DNA of 39,609 bases from positions 1 to 39,609 of the forward strand of contig JBCFBK010000053.1 of the NCBI GenBank assembly GCA_038562555.1. Reading direction: 5' to 3'. The notes beneath the pieces are model-generated. The model worked only from the letters and a program-made list of their open reading frames with translations, searched no databases and was not told the DNA's origin. The DNA is from JBCFBK01 sp038562555 (lineage in GTDB: Bacteria > Bacteroidota > Bacteroidia > Bacteroidales > Prolixibacteraceae). Shown here one piece after another: positions 15,408-23,477 of this stretch. Within the stretch, counting starts at the first letter, position 1; each line of letters opens with the position of its first letter. The position numbers and the translations under genes were made by a program.

Positions 15408-16835
15408 ATGAAACGAAGAAATTTTATCAAAACAACTGCCCTGGGAAACCTGGGCATGATGGCAGTGCCAACGATCCTGACCGGAAACGGATGGAAAGGA
15501 GCAAACGACCGCGTGAATGTGGCTGTAATCGGCATCCGCGGGATGGGGCAAAATCACCTTCAGGCATACCAGCAACAGGAGAATGTCGAAGTTCGCGCCC
15601 TTTGTGATATCGACAAAAATCTTTTCCCGGAAAGGGTAAAAAAGCATTTTACCGATAAACGACTGCGTGAGCCAAAGCTATACCAGGATTTACGAAAGCT
15701 CTACGAAGACAAGGACATCGATGCCGTCTCGGTCGTCACGCCCAATCACTGGCATGCCCTGGCTTCGGTTTGGGCCATTCAGGCCGGCAAGCACGTGTCG
15801 GTCGAAAAACCCTGTTGCCACAATATTTACGAGGGACAGAAACTGGTGGAAGCTGCGAAAAAGTACAAGGTGATTGTTCAGGACGGCGCCGAACAACGGA
15901 GCAATCCTTGTGCGATCAGCATGGCCGAATACCTGCATTCGGGGAAACTGGGCGAAGTATACATGGCTAAGGGAATGTGTTATAAATGGAGGGATTCGAT
16001 CGGCAAATATCCTGACGGCCCCATGACTGAAAATGAAAGATTTGCGATTATTGCCGGGAGCAAGAACTACGAGCCGCCATATACCCGGGAATACCTGAAG
16101 AATGTCGATTATAACTTATGGCAGGGCCCGGCACAGGAACAGCCGTTTAACCGGAACCGTTTCCATTACAACTGGCACTGGAACTGGGAATACGGCAACG
16201 GCGATATGGGTAACCAGGGCGTTCATGAGGTGGACGTTGCACGCTGGGGATTAAACGTGAAGCTGCCGGTTAAAATTACCGCTATGGGGGGACATTTTTT
16301 CTTTGATGACGCCCAGAATACGCCCAATACCATGATGGCGATGTTTGAATTCCCAAATCCGGACGGGAAAGGTGATAAAAAGAAAATCATGCAGTTCGAA
16401 GTCAGGCACTGGATGAGCAATCCCGAAGGATTTTCGCATCCGGTTGAGGAGAAAAATAATACCTACATGACCAGCGCGACCAACAACATTGGGAACCTTT
16501 TTTACGGTTCAGAAGGTTACATGAGCAAAAATGTGAACGACTGGCAGGTTTACAAGGGGAAGGAGGGTAAGTTGACTGATTCGGGAAGCGGACTGGGAAA
16601 TCACTACGAAAACTTCATCAAGGCCATCCGGGCCAACGATCAGGCGCTGGCAAAAGCCGGTATTGAAGAGGGTTTCTATAGTTGTGCGCTGATCCATCTT
16701 GGAAATATCGCCTGCCGTTTGGGAAGAACCTTGGAGTTTGATCCGGTTGCAATGAAATTTAAAAATGATGCGGAAGCAGATGCCCTGCTGACACGCGAAT
16801 ATCGTGCGCCTTTCGTGATCCCGCGCAATGTGTAG
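15408..16835 (+). CDS. Tat-exported Gfo/Idh/MocA oxidoreductase
   Basis: The 475-residue precursor opens MKRRNFIKTTALGNLGMMAV, a twin-arginine signal (R3, R4). The Rossmann part follows with the dinucleotide loop AVIGIRGMGQ (residues 39-48) and the conserved EKP at 133-135 (VSVEKPCCHN). The C-terminal sheet domain carries NWHWNWEYGNGDMGNQGVHE, with the conserved histidine of this secreted subfamily. Tat export means it is folded with its NAD(P) cofactor before leaving the cytoplasm, as known for glucose-fructose oxidoreductase. In this cluster it probably oxidises a glycoside hydroxyl, or moves hydride between sugars, to make keto-sugars for the DUF1080 enzyme. Substrate and cofactor turnover are not known. 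Confidence 0.9.
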   Translation: MKRRNFIKTTALGNLGMMAVPTILTGNGWKGANDRVNVAVIGIRGMGQNHLQAYQQQENVEVRALCDIDKNLFPERVKKHFTDKRLREPKLYQDLRKLYEDKDIDAVSVVTPNHWHALASVWAIQAGKHVSVEKPCCHNIYEGQKLVEAAKKYKVIVQDGAEQRSNPCAISMAEYLHSGKLGEVYMAKGMCYKWRDSIGKYPDGPMTENERFAIIAGSKNYEPPYTREYLKNVDYNLWQGPAQEQPFNRNRFHYNWHWNWEYGNGDMGNQGVHEVDVARWGLNVKLPVKITAMGGHFFFDDAQNTPNTMMAMFEFPNPDGKGDKKKIMQFEVRHWMSNPEGFSHPVEEKNNTYMTSATNNIGNLFYGSEGYMSKNVNDWQVYKGKEGKLTDSGSGLGNHYENFIKAIRANDQALAKAGIEEGFYSCALIHLGNIACRLGRTLEFDPVAMKFKNDAEADALLTREYRAPFVIPRNV

Positions 16836-16906
16836 GAAGGGGAGACCGGAAAACGGGGACAGGAGAAAGGAGGACGGATATAAGATTAAAAGTTTATTTT
16901 TGTGAC

Positions 16907-17833
16907 ATGACAGTCACTAAAATAAACAGCGTTTACATACTGGGGCTTGGCGCCATGGGCGCGATGTATGCATCAAAACTGCTCGGTATGCAGCAGGCGA
17001 AAGTTAAGATCATTGCAGATACTGAAAGGATCAAACGTTATCGGACGGAAGGTGTGACCATCAACGGTGAAATGGTCTCCTTCGACTATATCACGCCCGA
17101 TGACGATGTTCCTCCCGCCGATCTGATCATCGTCGCGGTCAAATCGCCGGCTCTGGAGGAGGCGATCCGAAACCTTGGCAGGTTTGTTGGAAAAGACACC
17201 ATTATCATCTCCTTGCTGAATGGGATTTCGAGTGAGGAGATCATCGGTGCCCGGGTGGGCATGGAGCACCTGTTATACGCGTATGGCGTGGCGATGGTGG
17301 CTGTCCGCGAAGGAACCTCGGTGCGGTACTCAAGCATGGGGGAAATCGTATTTGGTGAAAAGGAGAACGTGACGCTGTCATCGCGGGTTTTGGCGGTGAA
17401 GGATCTTTTTAATCGTGCCCGCATTCCATACAGGATCCCTGAAAACATGATCCGTGCCATGTGGAGTAAATTTATGATCAATGTCGGCTCCAACCAGGCG
17501 TCTGCCATACTGAAAGCGCCTCACGGCGTGTTCCAGAAAAAAGGGGAAGCCCGCGAACTGATGATCCTGGCAGCCCGCGAAGTTGTGCTGCTTTCACAAA
17601 AATGCGGCATCAACCTCAATGAAGATCACCTCACCGAATTCCTGTCGATTATGGATGGTCTCGACCCCAACGGGAAAACATCCATGCTTCAGGATATCGA
17701 AGCGGGCAGAAAAACCGAAGTCGATATTTTCGCTGGTACGGTAACCAGACTGGGCAAACAATTTTCGGTTGAAACCCCCGTAAATGATGTATTTTACCGG
17801 ATCATCCGCTCCATGGAAGCGATGCAGCAGTAA
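16907..17833 (+). CDS. Ketopantoate reductase (ApbA/PanE) family enzyme
   Basis: The 308-residue protein has the N-terminal Rossmann motif (VYILGLGAMGAMYASKL, residues 9-25). ApbA marks follow: DLIIVAVKSPALEEAIRNL, ISLLNGISSEEII and the lysine-containing MWSKFMINVGSNQAS. The C-terminal helical domain carries SMLQDIEAGRKTEVDIFAG, with the conserved E of the ApbA_C domain. It could be the ketopantoate reductase of coenzyme A synthesis, but its place at the end of a keto-sugar cluster with an acid permease suggests reduction of a 2-keto sugar-acid-type product. The second reading is an inference; both share the fold. It is intact and cytosolic. Confidence 0.85.
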   Translation: MTVTKINSVYILGLGAMGAMYASKLLGMQQAKVKIIADTERIKRYRTEGVTINGEMVSFDYITPDDDVPPADLIIVAVKSPALEEAIRNLGRFVGKDTIIISLLNGISSEEIIGARVGMEHLLYAYGVAMVAVREGTSVRYSSMGEIVFGEKENVTLSSRVLAVKDLFNRARIPYRIPENMIRAMWSKFMINVGSNQASAILKAPHGVFQKKGEARELMILAAREVVLLSQKCGINLNEDHLTEFLSIMDGLDPNGKTSMLQDIEAGRKTEVDIFAGTVTRLGKQFSVETPVNDVFYRIIRSMEAMQQ

Positions 17834-17992
17834 TCTCCTTTTATTTTTCCCCATAATCTGAATTTTTGTTCGAAAAGATCGTGAGAAGATCAAAAATTTC
17901 GTTTACCTTAGGGATATGGAAAACTAAACTTATGCTTGTATTCAAGCTGTTCCATTCTAATATTCCGTACAACCATTTTAAACCTAAACGCG

Positions 17993-20884
17993 ATGAAGAC
18001 TACCATTGTAACATTGGCTTTTTTCTTCACATGTTGTTTCTGTTTCTCCCAAAATGTAACGGGGGTATTTAAAACCGATTTTAATGAACTTACCATCACG
18101 CAAAACGGGAGCCATGTCACCGGCACCTATAAGCATCAGAATGGCCGGATTGAAGGCACCTTAAGCGGCAGGACGATCACAGGGATGTGGTACCAGTCTA
18201 ATGGCAAGGGAAAATTCGTCTTCGAATTTTTTGCAGATTATTCCGGTTTCACCGGGAAATGGGGTTATAACGATGCCGAACCGAACAGCCAATGGAACGG
18301 CACCCGGATTGGCGGAGTCCAGCCACCTCCGCAAGGTACGGTTGAGGTGATTCTGGGTGTATATAGTTCTGATTTCAACGAGCTGACCATGAGCAGGAAG
18401 GGAAATCAGGTAACCGGCACATACAAGCACAGGAATGGACGGGTTGAGGGAACCCTGAACGGGAACACCGTCACGGGTATGTGGTATCAGGATAACGGCA
18501 AAGGAAGATTCATCTTTGAATTCAATTCCGATTTCTCCAGATTCACCGGGAAGTGGGGCTACAATGATGCCGAACCCAACAGCCAGTGGAACGGAACCCG
18601 GATTGCGGGGTCGGCCGTTGGCATGAGCGAAAAGCCTGCGGCGAAAACCCAGCCGGTGAAAACAACGGGGGCTTCGTCGGGGATAACTGCTTCACCGGCG
18701 GTGCCGGGTGTAACTGAAAAACTCAATGTTCAGCTTGCGAATACCAAGGCGGTCGCAGGCGATCTGAAGGTAAACGGCATCCGGCTCAGTATACCTGACA
18801 AAGCGTTCGACCAAAAGGTTAATCTGCAGGTAAAGGAGACGGCGGCAGCGCCGCAATTCGATAAAAAAAAAGCGAATCTGATCGGACAACCTTTCGAAAT
18901 TACCATCGATCAAACGACCAAAAGGCTTAATAAACCGGTAACCGTTCAGGTAAAAGTGTCGGCGCAGGAGCTGGCAGGACTGGAGCATCGGGGCGATCTC
19001 TGGATGGGTTATTATAACGGAAAAGGATGGGATTATTTTAAGCCCCGGGAAGTCAACACAGGGGAAGGTTACGTTAGTTTCACCACTTTCCATTTCAGCC
19101 TCTTTGCCAAGGCCGCACCGACGAAAGCAGAGCGGGTCTCCGACTTTGCCTATAAGACCGCGGTCACCCAATGGGTGGAAGAGGATAATAATCAGCTCAC
19201 CCGGCAGGCCACCGAGCAGATGGTTGAGCAGATCCTGAAGAAAAAGATGGGGCTGGAGAATAAGTCGCTGGCGCAGGACGTGGTTGAGGCGATTATGAAT
19301 GAGAATGATTACACGAAGTTGCTGGTCAGCCTGAATGACGACCGGATGGACGATTTCAGCCAGGATCTGGCTGTTTTGGCGGGACAGAAGATATGCGATG
19401 TTGTTACCAGCGAAAGCAACGCCAAAGAGTTGCTAGGAACGATCACAGACCACAGCTCAAAAATCGGTACAGGCGTGCAAATGGCGACTGCCCTGTCGGA
19501 GGGTGACCTCGAAGGCGCTGCAAAAGCACTTTCGGCCGAAATCATCTCTTCATACCCGGTAGCTGTCGCCTTTCAGAAGGCTGCGGAAATCACCGAACGG
19601 CAGATAAACCGTTGGCGTGATGAGGAACTTGAGGCTGCCTACCAGGTTTTTGTGAAGGGTGCCGAAAGCGGTGTCTCCTGGTGGGGATACCAGGTGGAAG
19701 CCGGCAAGTTCGACCAGGTCTGGGAGCAAATGCGTGGACTGGAAGCCAAGCTGATGGATGATGCCATTAAACAGGAAGCAGCAAGGCAAAAGATCGACGT
19801 AAACAAGCTGGGCGACGTTTGGCTGGATAAAATCAGGAGAGATACTAAAGAGAACTTCCGCCAGGAGTTTATGAAACGAAAATCGCAGGAGGCCCGGATT
19901 GAAACAATTAAAGCAGACAATGAAAAACTGATCCGCGAATTTGAACAGGCTAATCTTTTGGCGCGCGACCGTTTTGGATTTACCGATGCCACGACCTTTG
20001 ATTTCAGGCTTGAGCGGTTGTTCCGGATCAAAGACATGGTGCTGAAAGATACCAAAAGCAAACTCGGATTTACCGGTATTAACGGCGGGGGAGTGGTTTC
20101 ATCGGCCACGGTTGCCCACCTGATCCAGCTTTGGTATAGTGAGAACGGAAAGGAAAAGTACCGGCAGGAGTTGGTCCGGCTTGGATATAAGAAAGAAGAA
20201 AAAAAGCTGGCTGCCGTGGAGGCCAAACCTCAGGCGAAGGCCGCCGGCGGAGAGCTTGAAGGCGTATGGGTGGGATCAATTACCCATACCCCCATGCGCA
20301 ATTACTGGGGAGACCCGGAATTTGAATGGCTGGCCGGCGTGAATTCCAGGCCCATCCTGATCCTGCTTTACCAGGCGGGTGAACGGTACCGGGGGCTTTA
20401 CCTGGATCTGCTGGACGGACTTGAAACCTTGTCGTACAACACACCTGGCATCCTGTCAACATTCAAAAACGGGAGCATGGAGTACCGAAAGCCGGTCTCC
20501 GACGGGCATATGGACACGGTCTACAGGATTTGGAAGGCCACCCGGCTGAAGACTCCGGTGAGCCCTGCCATTTTCCCCGAAAACGTCAGCCTTCCAAGCC
20601 TGGAGAAGGCATCGGCCGAGTATATCGAAGCAACCGGCAAGAAAGATGAAATCGATCAGGAAGGCACCATTGAAGCACTGAAAGGCCAGGCCCGGCAAAA
20701 GATACAGAGGATAAAGGTTTTCTACGACCAAACCCCTGCTTTTCAGCGGGCAGCAGAAATCTGGCTGAAAGAGCGGAAGTTCAAAATGGACCGGCCTGTT
20801 CCGGAGCAAAACGATAATTTTGACCGCGCCGCTTTTGAAAAACTGTTTAACACCCAGTTGGACGCTGCTCCGACAAAAAAATAG
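17993..20884 (+). CDS. Large exported protein with tandem beta repeats, unknown
   Basis: The 963-residue precursor starts MKTTIVTLAFFFTCCFCFS, a signal peptide ending near residue 19. Two repeats of about 84 residues (23-106 and 121-204) share most positions, including NELT, VTGTYKH.NGR.EGTL and TGKWGYNDAEPNSQWNGTRI. They look like a small beta barrel. A proline/threonine linker follows, then a beta region (about 235-365) with VNGIRLSIPDKAF that resembles ZU5-like domains. A long helical middle (about 380-720) and a C-terminal part come next; the latter has GELEGVWVGSITHTPMRNYW, again reminiscent of the first repeats. I do not recognise the whole architecture. Two small membrane-protein genes follow closely. 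The ATG at 17993 fits the signal peptide; a start 57 bases earlier does not. Confidence 0.8.
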   Translation: MKTTIVTLAFFFTCCFCFSQNVTGVFKTDFNELTITQNGSHVTGTYKHQNGRIEGTLSGRTITGMWYQSNGKGKFVFEFFADYSGFTGKWGYNDAEPNSQWNGTRIGGVQPPPQGTVEVILGVYSSDFNELTMSRKGNQVTGTYKHRNGRVEGTLNGNTVTGMWYQDNGKGRFIFEFNSDFSRFTGKWGYNDAEPNSQWNGTRIAGSAVGMSEKPAAKTQPVKTTGASSGITASPAVPGVTEKLNVQLANTKAVAGDLKVNGIRLSIPDKAFDQKVNLQVKETAAAPQFDKKKANLIGQPFEITIDQTTKRLNKPVTVQVKVSAQELAGLEHRGDLWMGYYNGKGWDYFKPREVNTGEGYVSFTTFHFSLFAKAAPTKAERVSDFAYKTAVTQWVEEDNNQLTRQATEQMVEQILKKKMGLENKSLAQDVVEAIMNENDYTKLLVSLNDDRMDDFSQDLAVLAGQKICDVVTSESNAKELLGTITDHSSKIGTGVQMATALSEGDLEGAAKALSAEIISSYPVAVAFQKAAEITERQINRWRDEELEAAYQVFVKGAESGVSWWGYQVEAGKFDQVWEQMRGLEAKLMDDAIKQEAARQKIDVNKLGDVWLDKIRRDTKENFRQEFMKRKSQEARIETIKADNEKLIREFEQANLLARDRFGFTDATTFDFRLERLFRIKDMVLKDTKSKLGFTGINGGGVVSSATVAHLIQLWYSENGKEKYRQELVRLGYKKEEKKLAAVEAKPQAKAAGGELEGVWVGSITHTPMRNYWGDPEFEWLAGVNSRPILILLYQAGERYRGLYLDLLDGLETLSYNTPGILSTFKNGSMEYRKPVSDGHMDTVYRIWKATRLKTPVSPAIFPENVSLPSLEKASAEYIEATGKKDEIDQEGTIEALKGQARQKIQRIKVFYDQTPAFQRAAEIWLKERKFKMDRPVPEQNDNFDRAAFEKLFNTQLDAAPTKK

Positions 20885-20907
20885 CAAAATCAGGCGTACT
20901 GAAAAGA

Positions 20908-21468
20908 GTGAAAGACCTTCCTGAAAAAATAGAATGGAATATCCGGATCCCGATTTTTCGCAATCCGGTTATCCTGAGACAACTGGCGCTGGCGGTTGGC
21001 ATTCCCTTTGGGTTGCTGTTGGTGTTTTTGGCGATTGTAAAAGCATACGAGGGCTTGATCCTGGTTGCGGGTCTCCTGGTGCTGGCCTACCTTTTCATGC
21101 TGATGACCCGGGGCGGGAAATATGATGCAGGTTTCAGTCTGGATAAAACCGGGATACGGAATTGCACGATGAAGAAGCAGGCCCGGAAGAACAGGATCAT
21201 CAATATGTTGACCGTGGTTGCGGGATTTTTATCCGGGAAGCCTGCAGTGGCCGGCGCAGCACTTCTGGCACAATCGCGGCAGGATATACTGGTCAGGTGG
21301 AGTTCAATAAAAAAGGTAAAAATGCACACCCGAACCTGCACGGTCATGATTAACGCCGGCTTCGGAAAAAACATAGCCGTTTTCTGTACACCTGAAAACT
21401 ATACTGCGGTGGCGTCGTTCATTGCGTTCAGCCTGCAGGGAAGGGACGTCATTTTTAAGAAAGATTGA
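20908..21468 (+). CDS. Small membrane protein, unknown
   Basis: The 186-residue product has two adjacent hydrophobic segments (about residues 27-47 and 48-66). A soluble part follows with a KTGIRNCTMKKQARKNRII basic stretch, and a PH-like beta part contains DILVRWSSIKKVKMHTRTCT. The overall plan, two helices followed by a bacterial-PH-like domain, resembles small YcxB-like membrane proteins, though I do not claim membership. No ATG is available in frame near the front, so GTG at 20908 is used. It lies 23 bases after the large exported protein and two bases before the DUF3592 gene, so the three are probably one operon. Confidence 0.7.
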   Translation: MKDLPEKIEWNIRIPIFRNPVILRQLALAVGIPFGLLLVFLAIVKAYEGLILVAGLLVLAYLFMLMTRGGKYDAGFSLDKTGIRNCTMKKQARKNRIINMLTVVAGFLSGKPAVAGAALLAQSRQDILVRWSSIKKVKMHTRTCTVMINAGFGKNIAVFCTPENYTAVASFIAFSLQGRDVIFKKD

Positions 21469-21470
21469 AT

Positions 21471-21968
21471 ATGAAGAAAAAAAAGATTTCGGGAGTCTTC
21501 GCATATGTACTGATTACTTTTATCGGGGTAGCTTTCGTGGCCTGGGGACTGATCCTTCCGGTCTTAAGGATTGCAGGAGAACGGGGAACGGCAGTCATCG
21601 ATACGGTGAGGCGGGAAATGGGGGAACGGAATGAAGTGATCCCTAACCGCTACACGTACAATATTGGCTACACGTTTACACTTCCCAGCGGCAAAAAGAT
21701 AGGCGGATTTTCGCGACGAATCGGTAATGCGGTCTATTTTAAGGCAAGCGGTTCATCGACAGCGCCGGTGCGGTATTTTTCGTTCTTTCCCTACATCAAT
21801 GCACTTGAGGAGGATACCGAACCGAATTACAGGCACCTGATCCTGATCGGTGCGGGCGTTTTTCTGATCCTGGTGATGAGGCGACCTAAGAAAAAGAGAG
21901 CGTGTAAAACAGGCCGGAAAGCAGAGGGCACAGGCAAAAATGCAACGAGCAAGGAGCGCAGCGCATAG
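21471..21968 (+). CDS. DUF3592 membrane protein
   Basis: The 165-residue protein has a first hydrophobic helix (YVLITFIGVAFVAWGLILPV, about residues 11-30). A beta-rich loop domain follows with RGTAVIDTVRREMGERNEV, YNIGYTFTLPSGKKIGG and KASGSSTAPVRYF, and then a second helix (LILIGAGVFLILVM). This is the arrangement of DUF3592, whose role is unknown. The stop of the upstream gene is two bases before this ATG. The basic C-terminal tail (from about residue 142) is encoded by low-complexity AGCGCATAG-like words that continue into the spacer, so the tail may not be conserved. Confidence 0.8.
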   Translation: MKKKKISGVFAYVLITFIGVAFVAWGLILPVLRIAGERGTAVIDTVRREMGERNEVIPNRYTYNIGYTFTLPSGKKIGGFSRRIGNAVYFKASGSSTAPVRYFSFFPYINALEEDTEPNYRHLILIGAGVFLILVMRRPKKKRACKTGRKAEGTGKNATSKERSA

Positions 21969-21997
21969 CGCATAGGGTAGCGTACAAAGCGAAAGGA

Positions 21998-22047
21998 AAA
22001 GGGCGGAGATTCATGCTAAGCGTTAAACGATGTGCTCCACGCCCTTT
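21998..22047. terminator. Possible shared hairpin between convergent genes
   Basis: AAAGGGCG-GAG at 21998-22008 can pair with CTC-CA-CGCCCTTT at 22035-22047, leaving a loop of about 26 bases and a two-base bulge. It lies between the DUF3592 and DUF1080 stops. There is no strong T run, so termination is uncertain. Confidence 0.4.
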
Positions 22048-22059
22048 ACCCCATGCTTT

Positions 22060-22797
22060 TTAGAGTTCGCGGATCTTGATATTGCGGAACCAGACTGGGT
22101 ATCCGTGATCCTGGAGGCCAATGTATCCTTCTTTTGAAATTCCTTCGGTAAAGCCGGGGAAGCTCTTGAATTTGCTTTTCTGGATCAGTGCATCCCATTC
22201 GGGCGTCCAAAGCGTATATGAAACTACTTCGACACCATTCTGCGTATGCGTTACCTTGCCATCTTTTACCTTAACCACGATCGTATTCCATTCGCCGGCA
22301 GGTTTCACCGTTTTCGGATCGGCCGGGAGCATGTCGTAAAGTGATCCTGCCAGGTGACTGTCCACCTTGTTGTCGGTGGCGTCGGCATTGTCAAGTACCT
22401 GAATCTCGGGTGCTGCGTAATAAATCGGTTTGCCCGGAACTTCACGAACGTAATAGAAAATGCCTGAATTAGCCATTTTGCTGGCTTTCCAGTCGATCGA
22501 TAACTCAAAATCCTTGAATTTTTTGTCGCCAAAGAGGATATCGCCTCCTGCCCCCTGCCCGGGTTTTTTGCCCTCGCCGATGAGCACTTTCATCGCATCG
22601 TCTTCAATCTCCCAGTTTGCCGGCATGTCCGTGGCATTGCATTGCCGCCATCCGGTGAAATCCTTGCCGTTGAACAGGAGTGTCCAGCCTTCTTTTTTCT
22701 CTTTTTTTGAAAGCGTGTTCACGCTTTGTGAAAAACCGGGAAGTGCGATCAGTATCGCAGCAGTCATGGAAATTGTCAAAAAAACATTCCGCTTCAT
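22060..22797 (-). CDS. Exported DUF1080 (3-keto-disaccharide hydrolase family)
   Basis: This 245-residue precursor has a signal peptide (MKRNVFLTISMTAAILIALPGFSQ) and one DUF1080 domain, a concanavalin-like beta sandwich. Motifs include KEGWTLLFNGKDFTGWRQ (about 36-53), the strand FELSIDWKASKMANSGIFYY, PEIQVLDNADATDNK and the closing GYIGLQDHGYPVWFRNIKI. It is a stand-alone relative of the C-terminal half of the fusion protein at 13681-15243, on the opposite strand and 6.8 kb away. It probably hydrolyses or rearranges 3-keto-glycosides outside the cytoplasm, in the same pathway or on a second substrate. Confidence 0.9.
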   Translation of the reverse strand: MKRNVFLTISMTAAILIALPGFSQSVNTLSKKEKKEGWTLLFNGKDFTGWRQCNATDMPANWEIEDDAMKVLIGEGKKPGQGAGGDILFGDKKFKDFELSIDWKASKMANSGIFYYVREVPGKPIYYAAPEIQVLDNADATDNKVDSHLAGSLYDMLPADPKTVKPAGEWNTIVVKVKDGKVTHTQNGVEVVSYTLWTPEWDALIQKSKFKSFPGFTEGISKEGYIGLQDHGYPVWFRNIKIREL

Positions 22798-22825
22798 GTG
22801 TTTAATGGTTTTGGTTTAACTTTTC

Positions 22826-22833
22826 CAAAAATA
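22826..22833 (-). promoter_or_regulatory. -7 box of the DUF1080 gene
   Basis: The minus strand reads TATTTTTG, matching TAnnTTTG, about 29 bases before ATG 22797. The -33 region lies in the CCGGCAGTTGCCGGTGACCG repeat and shows no clean TTG at the normal distance. Confidence 0.42.
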
Positions 22834-23105
22834 ACGAAATACCGGCAGTTGCCGGTGACCGGCAGGATTTTTATTTGCACACGGTGAAAATGGCGTGGTC
22901 ACACTACGGCTTCACTCCGTCATTCTACTAACCGGTGTCGCAGGTGTTGCCGAATCTCGTGAAAAAAAGGAAAAACACTGACTGTCTTTGCTGTGAAACC
23001 ATAAAAATTAGATAATTTAACACGGAAAATCAGCTTGCCTGGAAATGCCTGTGTGTCTTTCCTTTGCAGTATGAAATTCGGGTATCACAAAAAAGTCACA
23101 TAACC
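22834..23105. other. Intergenic region between divergent genes
   Basis: No gene is seen here. It contains a short GCCGGT/ACCGGC inverted cluster near 22843-22864 and AT-rich stretches around 23000-23030 that may hold the promoter of the small lipoprotein downstream, but no TAnnTTTG box at a useful distance was found. Confidence 0.5.
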
Positions 23106-23387
23106 ATGAAAAGAAATCTTGCCGTTTTTTTTACTGCGCTGCTCCTGATCGCTCTGTTCGCGGGCTGCGCAACCCAGTCGGCCGGGCCGGTTCAGGATCC
23201 TCCCGGATTCTGGTACGGTTTGTTGCATGGGTTCATCATTTTTTTCAGCTTCATTATCAGTCTGTTTACCGATTACGAAATTTATGCGTTCCCGAATACC
23301 GGGCTCTGGTATAATCTGGGCTTCCTGCTGGGTGTGATGATCTTCTTTGGCGGAGGCGGCGCAGGCAGTAAAAGATGCAGGCGCTGA
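23106..23387 (+). CDS. Small lipoprotein with two membrane segments
   Basis: The 93-residue product starts MKRNLAVFFTALLLIALFAG and the next residue is cysteine 21, a good lipoprotein site. A hydrophobic segment, LLHGFIIFFSFIISLFT, and a second one, GFLLGVMIFFGGGG, follow, and the end is basic (SKRCRR). The FWYGLLHGFI / LWYNLGFLLGV pattern occurs in small Bacteroidota and proteobacterial proteins of unknown function. A longer frame from 23064 adds 14 residues before the signal and is not preferred. Confidence 0.75.
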   Translation: MKRNLAVFFTALLLIALFAGCATQSAGPVQDPPGFWYGLLHGFIIFFSFIISLFTDYEIYAFPNTGLWYNLGFLLGVMIFFGGGGAGSKRCRR

Positions 23388-23477
23388 AGGAAGGCGGCTG
23401 TTTTATTTTGCATTTGATACCGTTCGGGTTTTATTGACCGGCAACACGTAATTGCTGCCGGTAAAAGCTAAAGTTTT

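Noticed and set aside
16895..16902. TATTTTTG, a perfect -7 box, upstream of the ApbA-like gene
   Set aside because: It ends four bases before ATG 16907, so transcription would start at or after the start codon. A leaderless message is not supported by anything else.
19639..20226. Open frame of 195 codons on the minus strand
   Set aside because: Antisense to the intact 963-residue protein; serine-rich low-complexity shadow of its codons.
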